Source: Trichomonas vaginalis G3
Taxonomy: Eukaryota; Parabasalia; Trichomonadida; Trichomonadidae
Reading direction: 5' to 3'
DNA: 64,000 nt
Assembly: GCF_026262505.1 (NCBI RefSeq)
Contig: NC_067208.1
Span: forward strand, 4,783,962 to 4,847,961
The notes under the pieces are model-generated. The model searched no databases, was not told the origin of the DNA, and saw only the letters and a program-made list of their open reading frames with translations. The translations under genes were made by a program, and so were the position numbers. Positions within the stretch are counted from its first letter, which is position 1. Every line of letters begins with the position of its first letter. Below, in pieces: positions 29,881-40,393 of this stretch.

Positions 29881-30114
29881 GAAAAAAGAGGTGAAAAATT
29901 AGGTGAAAAAAGAGGTGAAATCTCACCTCTTCACCCAAAATATATTTTTATTGAATTCAGCAACAAAATTCTGAGTAAAATAATTTTAGGGCATGTGTCA
30001 AACCGTTGAGTTTTCACAAAATTTAAAAAATAACGTTTACCATGTGAAACGTTTATAAAATAACTGGGGTAGAAATGAGGTGAAAAAAGAGGTGAAATCT
30101 CACCTCTTCACCTA
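29881..30114. repeat. two inverted GAGGTGA/TCACCTC palindromic repeats
   Basis: Copies at 29881-29937 and 30076-30114 in the opposite orientation to those at 27942 and 28787, so they form two pairs facing each other around the relic region 28840-29880. Confidence 0.7.
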
Positions 30115-30224
30115 AACATTATTTTTATTGAATTCAGCACAAAAATCATGAATTTCCTTAAGATAGAAAAAATAAAGTTAGTTTTATTTTTATTTATTTT
30201 TTTATCCGGAATATAAAGACAGAT

Positions 30225-31085
30225 ATGTCAACAACAGAGAACACAACAACAGTTATAGTCCATGAAGCTATAAATGAAGAATATGAGTGGGTTCAGTTTA
30301 ACAAACAACTCCGTCTCATTCGTTCAGTCAAAGACGATATGTACCAAATGCAAAGTATTTTGACAGCATGTTATGCTCCAGATACTAAGCTTCCTAAAGA
30401 CTGGTTTAGGAACCAAAGCACCATTGAACTCTTAAGCGAAGCACAGCGAGACATACTTTTTTCTGAAAACAGTGAAGAACAGCGAGTAGGTAAAAAACCC
30501 CAGTCGCCAAAACTCTATGAAAACCGTGAAAAATTGCCAAACGGTTTGAGAGGATATTATGTTCATAGACTTCTCGTAAATAATGTGGCACAATGGGCTT
30601 CAGCTCGCTATTCATGGTATGTTTGTAAACTTCTTGACGAACTTCACAGACAAGAACGCGAAGAGATGGAAAAGAAACTTCATGCAAAAGATGAAGTCAT
30701 TGAAGCAAAAGACAAAAGCATTCAGAAAAGAATACCACGTTCGGTACCAAAAGGAAAGGAAAAGAACTATAAGTATATGATTTATACTGAAGAGATGGAA
30801 AATGAAGAAGATAAAGATATGGTTATGTTGCATTTAGTCAGAAGAAACAACAAAAGCTTTTACGACCTTGCTAAGATTTACAAATCTGACAGAAATTGGT
30901 TCTATCGCGAAAACTTACCGATTTCAATGACACCGAATGAGCAAATAAAGGAAATTGTCAAAAATACTCTTCCTCAAACACATTATGACATCAAAGGTTG
31001 CACAATACTTACATTCAAAGAAGACTTAACATTACTGAAGGAAAAAATAACAGAATATTTCGATAACTTCAAAGAGGAAGAATAA
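30225..31085 (+). CDS. KilA-N-like protein 2 (Polinton B)
   Basis: A 286-residue open frame. The segment LPNGLRGYYVHRLLVNNVAQWASARYSW is the C-terminal half of a KilA-N domain. A coiled-coil linker follows (REEMEKKLHAKDEVIEAKD) and then a C-terminal region that in such proteins is often an MSV199 or DUF3627-like module; that last point is a guess. ATG 30225 follows the third leader copy, which here contains an in-frame stop upstream, showing that the leader is untranslated. Likely a DNA-binding regulator. Confidence 0.6.
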   Translation: MSTTENTTTVIVHEAINEEYEWVQFNKQLRLIRSVKDDMYQMQSILTACYAPDTKLPKDWFRNQSTIELLSEAQRDILFSENSEEQRVGKKPQSPKLYENREKLPNGLRGYYVHRLLVNNVAQWASARYSWYVCKLLDELHRQEREEMEKKLHAKDEVIEAKDKSIQKRIPRSVPKGKEKNYKYMIYTEEMENEEDKDMVMLHLVRRNNKSFYDLAKIYKSDRNWFYRENLPISMTPNEQIKEIVKNTLPQTHYDIKGCTILTFKEDLTLLKEKITEYFDNFKEEE

Positions 31086-31139
31086 AAAAATCTAAGCTAA
31101 TTTTATTTTTTTATAAAATTTTATCTCATATGAAAGAAC

Positions 31140-31334
31140 ATGAATTTAGAATATTCGAAACTCATGACAGAAGAAGAGAACGAACAACATGTAAAAGATA
31201 ATGCAAAATTTCTGAAGACATACAAAGCATTTAAACAATATCTAAATGCTTCTAAAGATTATGCAAAATTTCTGAAGGTATATAAAGCTTATGAAAAGCG
31301 TATGAAAAGTTTATACATTGGGGAATTGTTGTAA
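31140..31334 (+). CDS. small repeat-bearing protein of Polinton B
   Basis: A 64-residue Lys/Tyr-rich frame with an internal duplication: NAKFLKTYKAF and YAKFLKVYKAY, about 23 residues apart. Predicted helical. No family is recognised, and it may be a remnant. Confidence 0.3.
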   Translation: MNLEYSKLMTEEENEQHVKDNAKFLKTYKAFKQYLNASKDYAKFLKVYKAYEKRMKSLYIGELL

Positions 31335-31372
31335 AATATCGATATGAAGACTAACCAAAAATATATTTTTGC

Positions 31373-31846
31373 TTAAATAGCTTCAGGGTCTATTTCTTCA
31401 ACCATTTCACTTCCTTCGTCAATGTCAATAGAAGCTTCTTCAACCTTTGGTAAGAATTTCTGTATAACATCTTTGTTCGTTATTGTCTTCAGAGATGAAG
31501 GATAATATTTCACATTTGTTTCACCTTTCTTATATTCTTTCTGTTCGGAAAGATTTAAAGCAATACTGAAGAAGTCAATATTAGAGTTCTTTATGACAGT
31601 ATAATGAGTATCTTTGACATTCATGAAGAAACTCTTTTGTTTCAAAACTACTGCTAACTCTCGTGAAGTATAACGTTTGCGGTCAATGACGATAGCTAAT
31701 GGTCTGACATACTGACCAAACTTAGATTCTTTCACAAACTTCTTGTTAAAGATAACATTAACATTTGAAGCACCATTGAACTCATTCTTGATGGCAGTAG
31801 CGAGAGCATTGTATGAAAAGAACTTGCAATCTTGCATGTGTTTCAT
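31373..31846 (-). CDS. unassigned protein of Polinton B
   Basis: A 157-residue open frame, divergent from the gene at 31937 across 90 AT-rich bases. The N-terminal two thirds are mixed alpha/beta in appearance (VIFNKKFVKESKFGQYV, IDRKRYTSRELAVVL); the C-terminus is acidic. I recognise no family. Complete frame with normal codon use for the element. Confidence 0.5.
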   Translation of the reverse strand: MKHMQDCKFFSYNALATAIKNEFNGASNVNVIFNKKFVKESKFGQYVRPLAIVIDRKRYTSRELAVVLKQKSFFMNVKDTHYTVIKNSNIDFFSIALNLSEQKEYKKGETNVKYYPSSLKTITNKDVIQKFLPKVEEASIDIDEGSEMVEEIDPEAI

Positions 31847-31936
31847 TAAAATAAAAATATTAAATTATTTTGAAAAATAACTTAAAAAAATCTAATCTAA
31901 TTTTTTCAAAAAATATTTTTTTATTTCCTACTAAAG

Positions 31937-33070
31937 ATGTATCGGAAGTTGTCTAAGTTAGAACACTCGGAAATAAAACAACTTCTTACAGAAGCTAATA
32001 TAGATGTTGCAAAGCATTATGAAACAAACAAAAAAGCACTCGCTGACATCCTCAATGACTATAATGGTGCAATAAGTTATGATAGAATTCATGAGTTCAT
32101 AAAGCCGCAACGCGGCGAGGACGAAGTCCATGCAAGAGCATTTCCTTTAAATGACGTTGCTATTGACTTATATCATAGACGTTCAGTACCTCATGAAGTA
32201 AGAAGAGAAATGTTTGACATAACAAATGCAAACGTTGGTGAAACAAGAAGAAGAGACGACACACTGAAACAACAGAGAAGAGAGATGTTTAAGAGCGCCA
32301 TAGAACAAGTTCGCAAAGCTAACGATGTCATTCGTTCCATTGACGACAAACCAAAAGAAGGTGAGAGATGGTTAAAGAAAGATGAAGAGAATAGGAAGAG
32401 AAATGTGAAGTCAGGCAATAGACTCATTGACTTTAACATCGAAGCTTTAGATGAACCAAACAGAGACTACTTACACAAACATTTCGGTAAGGTTTTCATG
32501 AGACTCTTAGAGAAAATTAAAATAAACTCACAACAGAGATGGATGGTATGTTATAAACTTGGTGGAAAGTATGAATGTTCTACGTTAAACCTCAATAATA
32601 TTGGAACATTACTACATCAGCTCTTGAAGGAGAACTTTATATCAGAGAAAGAAGCAAATGCTGCAGGTATTGTTGAAATGCACTATGACTTCTTCTTGAC
32701 AAACATAAAGAATCTTACCGAAATAAAGATGTATGATTTAACAGAATATGAAGGCTTAACGATGTCAGATGTAAAGAAAGGCAAACCAAAAAAGAGACCA
32801 TATAGAGATGAAAGCACACTGACAAATGACCAGAAAGCCATTTTGGAAGCTCTTAAGCAAACAGGAAACCCAGCACTTATAGAAAGCTTTTGGAAAGATA
32901 ATGGTGAAAAGAAGTTTTATAAGAAGAGAAGCGGTCAGTTCTGGAAGTATCTTTGCACATTACCTATAAATCTTGAGCGCTACCAAATCTTCAATGAATT
33001 GAACAAAAGAACTGCAGCACTTATGACAGAAGACAATTGTTTCGTTTTGCTTGCATTCAGGCTGGAGTAG
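31937..33070 (+). CDS. unassigned 377-residue frame ahead of pPolB (Polinton B)
   Basis: A 377-residue open frame, charged and helical at the start, with a basic linker (KKGKPKKRPYRDE) near residue 280. It carries the double mini-hairpin at 32104-32129, encoding KPQRGEDEV, similar to inserts in two other proteins. It lies directly upstream of polymerase remains in the same orientation and may be the polymerase's N-terminal region or a separate terminal-protein-like gene; the sequence does not decide. Confidence 0.45.
   Translation: MYRKLSKLEHSEIKQLLTEANIDVAKHYETNKKALADILNDYNGAISYDRIHEFIKPQRGEDEVHARAFPLNDVAIDLYHRRSVPHEVRREMFDITNANVGETRRRDDTLKQQRREMFKSAIEQVRKANDVIRSIDDKPKEGERWLKKDEENRKRNVKSGNRLIDFNIEALDEPNRDYLHKHFGKVFMRLLEKIKINSQQRWMVCYKLGGKYECSTLNLNNIGTLLHQLLKENFISEKEANAAGIVEMHYDFFLTNIKNLTEIKMYDLTEYEGLTMSDVKKGKPKKRPYRDESTLTNDQKAILEALKQTGNPALIESFWKDNGEKKFYKKRSGQFWKYLCTLPINLERYQIFNELNKRTAALMTEDNCFVLLAFRLE
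32104..32129. repeat. double mini-hairpin 7 (B, in gene)
   Basis: GCCGC-AAC-GCGGC, GA, GGAC-GAA-GTCC. Perfect. Confidence 0.75.
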
Positions 33071-35705
33071 ATGGAGAGACTATTGACCACATGAGAGAAG
33101 TCATTCGTGTTAGAGACTTTCCTCAAAGTAAAGTACAAGAAATTTCTGACGCAACAGGTATAGCTATTAATTTGTTACCATTGGTTATTTCAATGACTCA
33201 AGACATAATGAAATAAAGAGATACATACAAAAGAATGTGAAACTGTTAGAACTATTGACTTACTTCTTGTTGAAGACCACTACATGCTAAACGAAAGATT
33301 ACCAATGACAACATATTTGTCAGAAATTACAAAGAAATTCTCAAAGCTTGTGGTAGAATGAACATTGAGAAACAAATGAAGATTTATACAAAGAGAGAAG
33401 ATAAATATTGTTCGTTATGATAGAACAACACCGTTATGGGATGTTATGAAAACATTGTGGGAGTGCAAATATTTCGAACCTATTTCTTATGGAGAACTTT
33501 TCACATATACTACTGACTTATATAAACAGAACCTTGCACCATTTAAAGATTGTCATATGCTCCAAAGTATTGTGTACAACTGAAGAAGAAAGCCGAGTCA
33601 AAAGAAGTAAATAAAAATAAGTGCAAGTTCATTCTGAGCACGTTTTCTTTGCTGACTTTGAGTGCAGTACCGATGGCTTTCATAAAGCTTTTAACATATG
33701 TTACGACAGTGAAGATGGTTCAGTGAGTGAAAGCATTTGGGGTCAGAACTGTGCAACAGAATTTTTGGAACGACTTCCTGACAAGAGTTTAATATATTTC
33801 CATAACCTCAGTTATGATATAAACTTCATCTTAAGACACATGACAGAAGTGAAAGGAACTCCCATCATTAAAGGTTCACGAACAATGCAAATAACTGGCT
33901 TATATAAAGGAAGGGCAATTATTATAAAAGACTCTTACAGTGTTATAAATAAGAAGCTTAACTATTTCCTGCTATGTTTAACTTACAAACAGGACCGAAA
34001 AAGTATTTCCATATAACTACTACAGCAGTGTTTTTGTTAGCAAATGACAACAGAACTGGTGTCATTTCTGAAGCATGTAAGTTTATCCGGGATGCAGATA
34101 CATTCATGAAAAACATAGATTCCATCAAAGGTTGCAGAATAGATGAGAACCACTTCGACTTAGAAAAGTATAGCACATTTTATTGCAAACAAGATGTAAG
34201 AATTTTAAGAGAAGGTTTGTTAAGTTCCGCAATGACATATTGAAAGAATTTGATTTAAACGTTTATGACTACGTTAGTATTTGTTCAATTGCTAACAAAT
34301 TATTTGAGAACAGAGTGTACTTCCCGAATGGAAATTTATATGACCTCTCAAATAAACCAGAGAGTTTATTTCACGCTGTATTCAAGGTGGAAGATGTATG
34401 CTGTCAGATAACATGAAACAAAAGAGGAAAGAGAAACTCATTGCTGATTTCGACGCTGTTTCATTATATCCATCAGCATAGCAAGACTTTATACTTTAGA
34501 AGGTATTCCAAAGTATTGAAGAAAGAAATGTTAAGCACAGAGTATCTCATGAGACATTTATTCGATGACGACCAAAAGGAACCCATTGGTGAAAAGTTTA
34601 TGTCTGGCTTCTTTGTTCTCATTAAGATAACAGAGATTGGAATACATAGACACTTTCCTTTAATAGTTTGTGACCCTGAACTAAATCCAGAACTTAACGT
34701 TCCCAGAAGTTCAAACACTTGCTGTTTAATGTATGTTGACCATATAACATTACAAGACCTCATAAAATATCAAGGTGTCAAATGTGAAGTGTTGCAAGGA
34801 TACTATTACGATGGAAACAGAGATATTAGAATAAGAGATGAAGTAAAGAAGTTGTTTGAGTTAAGGTTAAAGTATAAGAAAGAAGGAAATCCTTTGCAAG
34901 AAAATATAAAGCTCATTCTGAACAGTATTTATGGCAAAACTATTCTATCTCCTATTGAGTCAAAAATAACCATAGTAAATGACAAAGATGCTATAAGATA
35001 TGCCATCAGAAACTACAACCATATAGTGAAGTTCGAAGGTTTGGATGGTTCAGAATAAAACTATTTTCAAGCTAACGAAAAGCATTTGCAGACACTTTAA
35101 CTTCTGTCCACTTGGTGTTAACATTCTGTCTATGTCGAAGAGAATGATGTGTGAAGTATTCTGTACTGCAGAAGATATGGGACTTCAAATCTTTACCAGG
35201 ACTGTGATAGCATGCATATTTTTCAATGAAGACATACAAAGCTTGCAGCAGAGTTTAAGAAGAGATACGGTAGAGAACTTATAGGAAAGAACCTTGGTCA
35301 ATTTCATTCTGACTTCGCAGAAATAACACCTGGAAAACAAAGTTTAGCATACAAGTCAATATTTTGTGGAAGAAGACTTACATAGACTTACTCACGAATG
35401 ATTTAAATGAAGTTGCATTCCATGCACGTTGCAAAGGTGTCAAACAAGACGTCCTTGCTTTAACAGCAAATGAAATGTTTCCTGAAGCTATACAATGCTA
35501 TTACAATGAAGATAAGAACATTCACATACCTGTTGGAACATATGACAAAGACTCTGAGTTCAGTTTAATGAAACTTTACAAAGCACTTCATGATGGTCAA
35601 GAGATTGGATTTGACTTATGTAAGTCTTCTAGTCCTTGCTTTGCTGAAAAGTTTAACTTCTCAATAACGACTAAAACAAGCTTTATTCGTAAGTTGAAGT
35701 TCTGA
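33071..35705 (+). pseudogene. pPolB of Polinton B, heavily broken
   Basis: Remains of the protein-primed DNA polymerase. Exonuclease motifs FFADFECST and YFHNLSYDINFI, YCKQDVRIL, palm motif A with SLYPS, and motif B LNSIYG can all be read. It is scattered over several frames, with about six or more breaks. The wording differs from pPolB of A and C, so B belongs to a different Polinton lineage. Confidence 0.8.
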
Positions 35706-35749
35706 GGTCATTTATTTTTGTCAGCAATGAGGTCATTCGTGATAAAAAT

Positions 35750-36640
35750 AAAACTAGCGTAGATTTTTACAATACTGCGATGGTAGAGTTTAAGAGTTGT
35801 GCTTCAATGTAGAGACAGTCCTTATGGTCTGGAGGTAAGAACACTGGGCAGTTATGGTCATGAGTGGAGAATATGTCTATCCAAAACTCACTATTGAAGC
35901 AGTTAATTTATAGTATTTAGGTTAGGAAGTGGTGAAGTTCTTGTATGACCAATGAACTCATTTTCAACTCCCTTACTTAAGTTTGAATAAATATATAGCT
36001 TGCTTTCTATCCAATGCCAGGTGTTACAATCTTTGAAAATTCATTTTTCTCGAAGCATTGCATCATAATTGAAAACATTTTTGAAATCATCACTTGGTTC
36101 AAAGATTTGAAATCTTATACGTAATGGATTTTCTTTCTCTTTAGCGACTTCATTGAATGGTGAGAATACAACAAACTGACAGTCATGAGTTCCATCTTCA
36201 TTTTCATTAAATTCATAATGAAAGTCTATAAGTTGTGGCTGACTACCTTCTTCTTTCAGTTGTGCAAGAACTCACGTAAAGGCTGTAAAGTTTGTACTTC
36301 AATGTTAAACTTTTTCTCGAACATTTCATTAAATGAAATCATACATTGCAACAATGTTGTATCGTCTTTAAAGTATTTGTATATGTGAATGTTTTGGGCG
36401 CTTAAAGACTGTTCGTCTTTTCTATCTCGACTTGAAGTATAAAGTCAACCTTTCTGAAAGCACGTGTTATATACATAGATGTTATGCCAATGTACTTCTC
36501 TTCATTTATGTTCACAATCCAGTCTGTTGGAAACTTAAACGTTACTCTGTTCCCCTTTATTTTGACGTCAGGGTTTTCACTACTGAACGCAACAGATAAA
36601 GGTATTTGTTCTATACATTTAATTCGGATAAAAATAAACC
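35750..36640 (-). pseudogene. second minor-capsid relic of Polinton B, broken
   Basis: The minus strand reads fragments such as FPTDWIVNINEEKYIGIT and ITRAFRKVDFILQVE, which resemble YPRHWVEYVGGEKAIEIRQV of the minor capsid protein at 19860-20741 and LPQEFINSTNKKFIHVINF of element C. It is therefore a second, decayed member of that family within B, with several breaks. It lies between pPolB remains and the major capsid gene. Confidence 0.5.
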
Positions 36641-36671
36641 ATTTACTCTTTCTTTGCTTTTTGCTTCTTCT

Positions 36672-36881
36672 CTAGCTTTCTTCGCCAGCAAGTGGGTTCT
36701 TTTGTCTTCCAGCAGCTAATGCAGCAAGTTGTTTTTCACTAAGTTTTCTCTTTGGTCTCTCTGGCTTTTGTTCTTGTTTTTGTTCCTTCAGTTCGGATAA
36801 AATTTGCTCACGAATTTCTTTCTTCAATGCTTCAACATCTATGACCCCTTGGGTCTTGTCCGTAGGGCTTGTCTGAGTCAT
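36672..36881 (-). CDS. small charged protein of Polinton B
   Basis: About 69 residues from ATG 36881. Acidic/basic helical middle (EALKKEIREQILSELKEQ) and a Lys/Arg/Pro-rich end with an AT-hook-like PERPKRKL. A double mini-hairpin (36843-36868) lies within the N-terminal codons. It could be a DNA-binding core protein; this is composition only. Confidence 0.4.
   Translation of the reverse strand: MTQTSPTDKTQGVIDVEALKKEIREQILSELKEQKQEQKPERPKRKLSEKQLAALAAGRQKNPLAGEES
36843..36868. repeat. double mini-hairpin 8 (B, in gene)
   Basis: GACCC-CTT-GGGTC, TT, GTCC-GTA-GGGC (one wobble pair). Confidence 0.6.
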
Positions 36882-36899
36882 TTGACTGCAGATAAAAAA

Positions 36900-37385
36900 C
36901 AAAATTAAAACTTTAACCGATGTAAAATGAGCTTGTCAAAATCAGAGCGAGAGTCTATTATATTAAAATGACGCAAGAGGAATACAACATCCTTTCTATT
37001 ACGTAAGTCAGAGTAAAGATGGTAAAATATACGTAAGAAAACAGAAAGGTTCCATTAGCGAATGCAGAACGACAACATTAAGGTGATATGGCAAGGGTGA
37101 AGTCCACGAAGCCATATAAAACCTTCTGTTTAAACTGAGCCACCAAAAGAACAAGAAGAAAAGAAGCCAGATGTACTTCTCAATACGAACCAAGAGCTTA
37201 TTGCAAAGTTCGTGAATTTCATTGAAAAAAAACCGAGTCAAAGAACCCTGACCCGCCAGTGAAAGAAGTTGAGACAAAAGAGAATGTCAGTTTCATTGAA
37301 AATGTCAAGAAACAATTCCACCACGAATGCCAAGAAGAAGAGTGAGATAATGAAGTAAATAGATATTTTTATCCGAAGTAAATAC
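36900..37385. other. decayed stretch before the major capsid gene
   Basis: About 480 bases with short coding-like fragments but no sustained frame. It ends in the T-rich start signal of the capsid gene (TTTTTATCCGAAGTAAATAC). Confidence 0.45.
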
Positions 37386-38960
37386 ATGCAGAACGAACAG
37401 TTAAACGAATTTACTCCAGCAGAGCATATTCATCAGATTCGCTCATATTTCGATATCATAGACAATGCAGTTCAAATTGGTGACACTAATAGAAAATATT
37501 CTGACGCAAAGATTCCATCACAACCTGGAACTGCTAAAGATAACACATGGGTAACATTCAATCTCTCACCTCCTGGTGAAAATATGTTGGACCTTTACAA
37601 TACATTCATTACGTATAAAATGGAAGGTCAATTTATTGTAGATAAAGAAATTGGTTCAGGTTCCAATAAAACAAACCCACCAGGATTTTGGATTGGTTTC
37701 GATGACGCTTTCTATGCAGTTGCTGGATATCAAATCCTTGCAAATGGTCGTATCGTATATTCTCAAGACAACGCAAGAGAAGAAGCATATATAACTTCAA
37801 ACTCACAAACTACCGAACAAATAAAGAAAGTAGATGTTTTCTCAAAGACTCGACATGAAGATGTATGGAGTCATTCGGGAACATGCAGAACAGGACAAAT
37901 TGTTAGTGGTCCAATTACAGCAGGAAAATCATTTGATTTTAAGCTTCGTTTAAGAATTCCTGTTAGAAGATTCCTTCCATTAGAAGCTATTCGATTTATT
38001 CCAGCTTTTGCAGGAAACATTCAGCTTAAAGTAAAGTTCAGTAGCGACGCCTTACAATGCACATCTATATCTGTAAATGATATCATTGCTTTCAATCCAA
38101 CTCTTAAAGTTGCATTTGCTTCAGATTCAAATCCACCGACAAATAAATTTGTTCCATGGAATGAACCATTCACTATGATAACGAAGGCAGTAGAAGCTAG
38201 TGGAACAGTTACTATTACAACTGTAACCCAGCAACTATTTCGAACAAAGATGGATTTTAATGAATGTTTCATTCATCCAAAGTCATTCTCTTTAGACCCT
38301 AACATTTATACAGAACTTGTAGAACATTATACAAACGAGGCTTTATGTTTTCCTGTTAAAGTTATGGATTGGATTCCTATGGACGGTTCATTCTCAAAGA
38401 ATACAGATAGTTCAAGTGCAACATTTACAGCAGCTTATACGCCTATTAATGTTAAAAGTATTTGGGCACTATTTAGAAAGAAAGACAACTATTATGTTAA
38501 TTTTGAGAACCCTAAGTTTAAATATCTTCAGCTTTCCATGGGAGCTTATGGAAATATACCTGCAGAACCTGAAAAATCATATGGACCTGTATTTTATGAA
38601 ATGGTTGCGAACGCTTGCAATACAAACAATGATATGATAGGATTTAATGAAGATGTTATGAGGTCATTGGTGGATGATGGTAGTGTGGAACATAAATGGG
38701 ATAGCTATGACAACACACATTTCTTATGTGGTTTTCCAACAGAAGTGGACTTTTGCTTCCAGCAAGGTCAAACATCTACTGCTCCAATAACATACAAATT
38801 GTCTGTTAAAGGACCTATTGAACTAGCAACTGAAAATGTACCAAAGCCACTTATTGGATTTATGAGGGATTGTTGCTTTGCCATTCAGGTGCGTGCTAAT
38901 GGAATCCCCATAATAAGATTAGATGACTATAACTTAGCTACGGACGACAGTGAGGAATAA
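37386..38960 (+). CDS. major capsid protein candidate of Polinton B
   Basis: A 524-residue intact frame, beta-rich, of the length expected for a double-jelly-roll major capsid protein, the hallmark shell protein of Polintons. Internal features include FNLSPPGENMLDLYNTFITYKM-type strands, LRIPVRRFLPLEAIRF and AFAGNIQLKVKF in the middle, and a second beta domain to the end. It shares layout but little wording with the candidate at 47534-49174. Neighbours are small virion-type proteins (one with a transmembrane segment). The assignment rests on length, beta character and context. Confidence 0.65.
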   Translation: MQNEQLNEFTPAEHIHQIRSYFDIIDNAVQIGDTNRKYSDAKIPSQPGTAKDNTWVTFNLSPPGENMLDLYNTFITYKMEGQFIVDKEIGSGSNKTNPPGFWIGFDDAFYAVAGYQILANGRIVYSQDNAREEAYITSNSQTTEQIKKVDVFSKTRHEDVWSHSGTCRTGQIVSGPITAGKSFDFKLRLRIPVRRFLPLEAIRFIPAFAGNIQLKVKFSSDALQCTSISVNDIIAFNPTLKVAFASDSNPPTNKFVPWNEPFTMITKAVEASGTVTITTVTQQLFRTKMDFNECFIHPKSFSLDPNIYTELVEHYTNEALCFPVKVMDWIPMDGSFSKNTDSSSATFTAAYTPINVKSIWALFRKKDNYYVNFENPKFKYLQLSMGAYGNIPAEPEKSYGPVFYEMVANACNTNNDMIGFNEDVMRSLVDDGSVEHKWDSYDNTHFLCGFPTEVDFCFQQGQTSTAPITYKLSVKGPIELATENVPKPLIGFMRDCCFAIQVRANGIPIIRLDDYNLATDDSEE

Positions 38961-38989
38961 AGGATGAACGTTTATTTTAAAGCTTATAA

Positions 38990-39118
38990 ATGAGTTCTTC
39001 ATCAAGCTCTCGTGAACCTTCACCATCTGTGAAACAAACTTTACCAAACGATTATGGAGCACCTATTGAATATTTCTTACGAGCTGCACAATGGCAAAAG
39101 CAGTCTCACCAAGGTTAG
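38990..39118 (+). CDS. 42-residue Ser-rich small protein of Polinton B
   Basis: ATG 38990 follows TTTATTTTAAAGCTTATAA, a start signal like that of other genes here. The product begins with a Ser-rich run (MSSSSSSREPSP) and overlaps the next gene by 28 bases. Short but well framed; function unknown. Confidence 0.4.
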   Translation: MSSSSSSREPSPSVKQTLPNDYGAPIEYFLRAAQWQKQSHQG

Positions 39119-39459
39119 GTGTTCCACCAGCTCCTGTCAAAAATAGCATTTGGTCAAGTCCTTATATAAAATATGGTCTCCCACTAGGTTTGCTAGCTAC
39201 AGCAGTAGCAGTTATGATGTTGAAAAGAAATAAAGCAAATGTTGTAAATAATACTGAAGTAGCTGAAGTTAAACAAACTCCAACACCTTCGCCAAAACCA
39301 ACGTCAAAACCAACGCCTTCACAAGCAAAACCTTCAATGACTCCTGAACCTATGGAAGTACAAACTCCTATTCAAAAGTCAACTCCTAAACCGACTCCAA
39401 CATTTAAACCAGAACCTACTCCTCAAATAAATCGTAAAACTCCTGCGTTTCCTTACTGA
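39091..39459 (+). CDS. single-pass membrane protein with Pro/Thr-rich tail (Polinton B)
   Basis: A 122-residue frame: residues about 28-48 form one hydrophobic helix (YGLPLGLLATAVAVMML), followed by RN-K and a long Pro/Thr/Lys-rich repeat region (TPTPSPKPTSKPTPS…). Such small membrane proteins occur in virion or envelope-associated sets, but no family is named. It lies in the capsid gene cluster. Confidence 0.5.
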   Translation: MAKAVSPRLGVPPAPVKNSIWSSPYIKYGLPLGLLATAVAVMMLKRNKANVVNNTEVAEVKQTPTPSPKPTSKPTPSQAKPSMTPEPMEVQTPIQKSTPKPTPTFKPEPTPQINRKTPAFPY

Positions 39460-39508
39460 AAAAAATAACGTTATTTTTATTTAATATTAAAATTTTTATT
39501 TGATTGAA

Positions 39509-39745
39509 ATGACGACTAAAGTCACTGAAGCAATGAAACAAAAGTTTTTGGTAGAATACATTAAATCAGGAACTATTCCAGAAGGTTTTTACATTCATAC
39601 TATGAAGGATGGTAGAGTTCAGTTTAGAAAGATAAAGCAACCATTAGATAAAGAAGGAATTTTGAGAAAGATTAAACTTCATGAGGACAACATTGCTGAA
39701 CTTAAGAAGAAGTTAGAAGAGTTGGAGAAAGGAAGAGAGTTATAA
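39509..39745 (+). CDS. small coiled-coil protein of Polinton B
   Basis: About 78 residues from ATG 39509 (the upstream in-frame TTG is not used). It has a conserved-looking globular start and a C-terminal coiled coil (KIKLHEDNIAELKKKLEELEKG). T-rich start signal precedes it. Function unknown. Confidence 0.45.
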   Translation: MTTKVTEAMKQKFLVEYIKSGTIPEGFYIHTMKDGRVQFRKIKQPLDKEGILRKIKLHEDNIAELKKKLEELEKGREL

Positions 39746-39896
39746 AGCAATGAATTCAACAGGGTGAAAAAACAGGTGAGATTTCACCACTTCACCTAAA
39801 TTTATTTTTGTGCTATGTTTTCATACGTGTGAGGGTGGTGATATCATTTATTTTAAGTTTATTTTTTTCTAAATGACAGAACAAAAATATAACATT
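39735..39896. repeat. subterminal inverted repeat of Polinton B, right copy
   Basis: Matches 18950-19135 inverted. It includes a copy of the start region of the gene at 18678-18962 (ATGACAGAACAAAAA) with no gene body after it. Confidence 0.75.
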
Positions 39897-39897
39897 T

Positions 39898-40332
39898 CTA
39901 CTCAGCAGGAATGAGACCCTTACTGACTATGTATTCGTTTAATGCTTGATGAAAACAATGGTACATATTATCGTATGGGTATACACAACGTCTGTTTCCA
40001 TCGTCGTCGTATATGTAGAGCTCAAATCCAGTCCAACCTTCTTTTGTACAATATGTAGCTTTATTTAAGTATGTATTTATGTAGATAAGGCAATTTTCTT
40101 CATCGCTCCAGAAATAATTTTTGTTCTTTGTTGAAATAGTTTTCGTTCCTCTGCGACCATAAGGAATGTATGCAATGAACTTTGCGTCATATGGGATTGT
40201 AATATATTCAGGGTTTCTTTCATCGTCAATGGGTCTGTCTTTGTTAAAATGCATGTTTCTCAGTTTTACTTGAGTTTTGAATAGTTCACGGAAACGTTCT
40301 GGGAAAGAGTCATAGTAAATGTAGTCAGACAT
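39898..40332 (-). CDS. unassigned TIR-proximal protein of Polinton B
   Basis: A 144-residue open frame rich in Tyr and Asp with an apparently beta-rich core (YITIPYDAKFIAYIPYGRRG, GFELYIYDDDGNRR). ATG 40332 lies just inside the right TIR. The YIYDDDGN turn resembles KTYDDEGK of the left TIR-proximal gene (18678-18962), so the two may be distant relatives placed at opposite ends. Function unknown. Confidence 0.5.
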   Translation of the reverse strand: MSDYIYYDSFPERFRELFKTQVKLRNMHFNKDRPIDDERNPEYITIPYDAKFIAYIPYGRRGTKTISTKNKNYFWSDEENCLIYINTYLNKATYCTKEGWTGFELYIYDDDGNRRCVYPYDNMYHCFHQALNEYIVSKGLIPAE

Positions 40333-40393
40333 GTCTTTGTAATGAAATAAAAAATTTAAAAAAATAAAAATAAGGTTATTTTTTATTTAGTGA

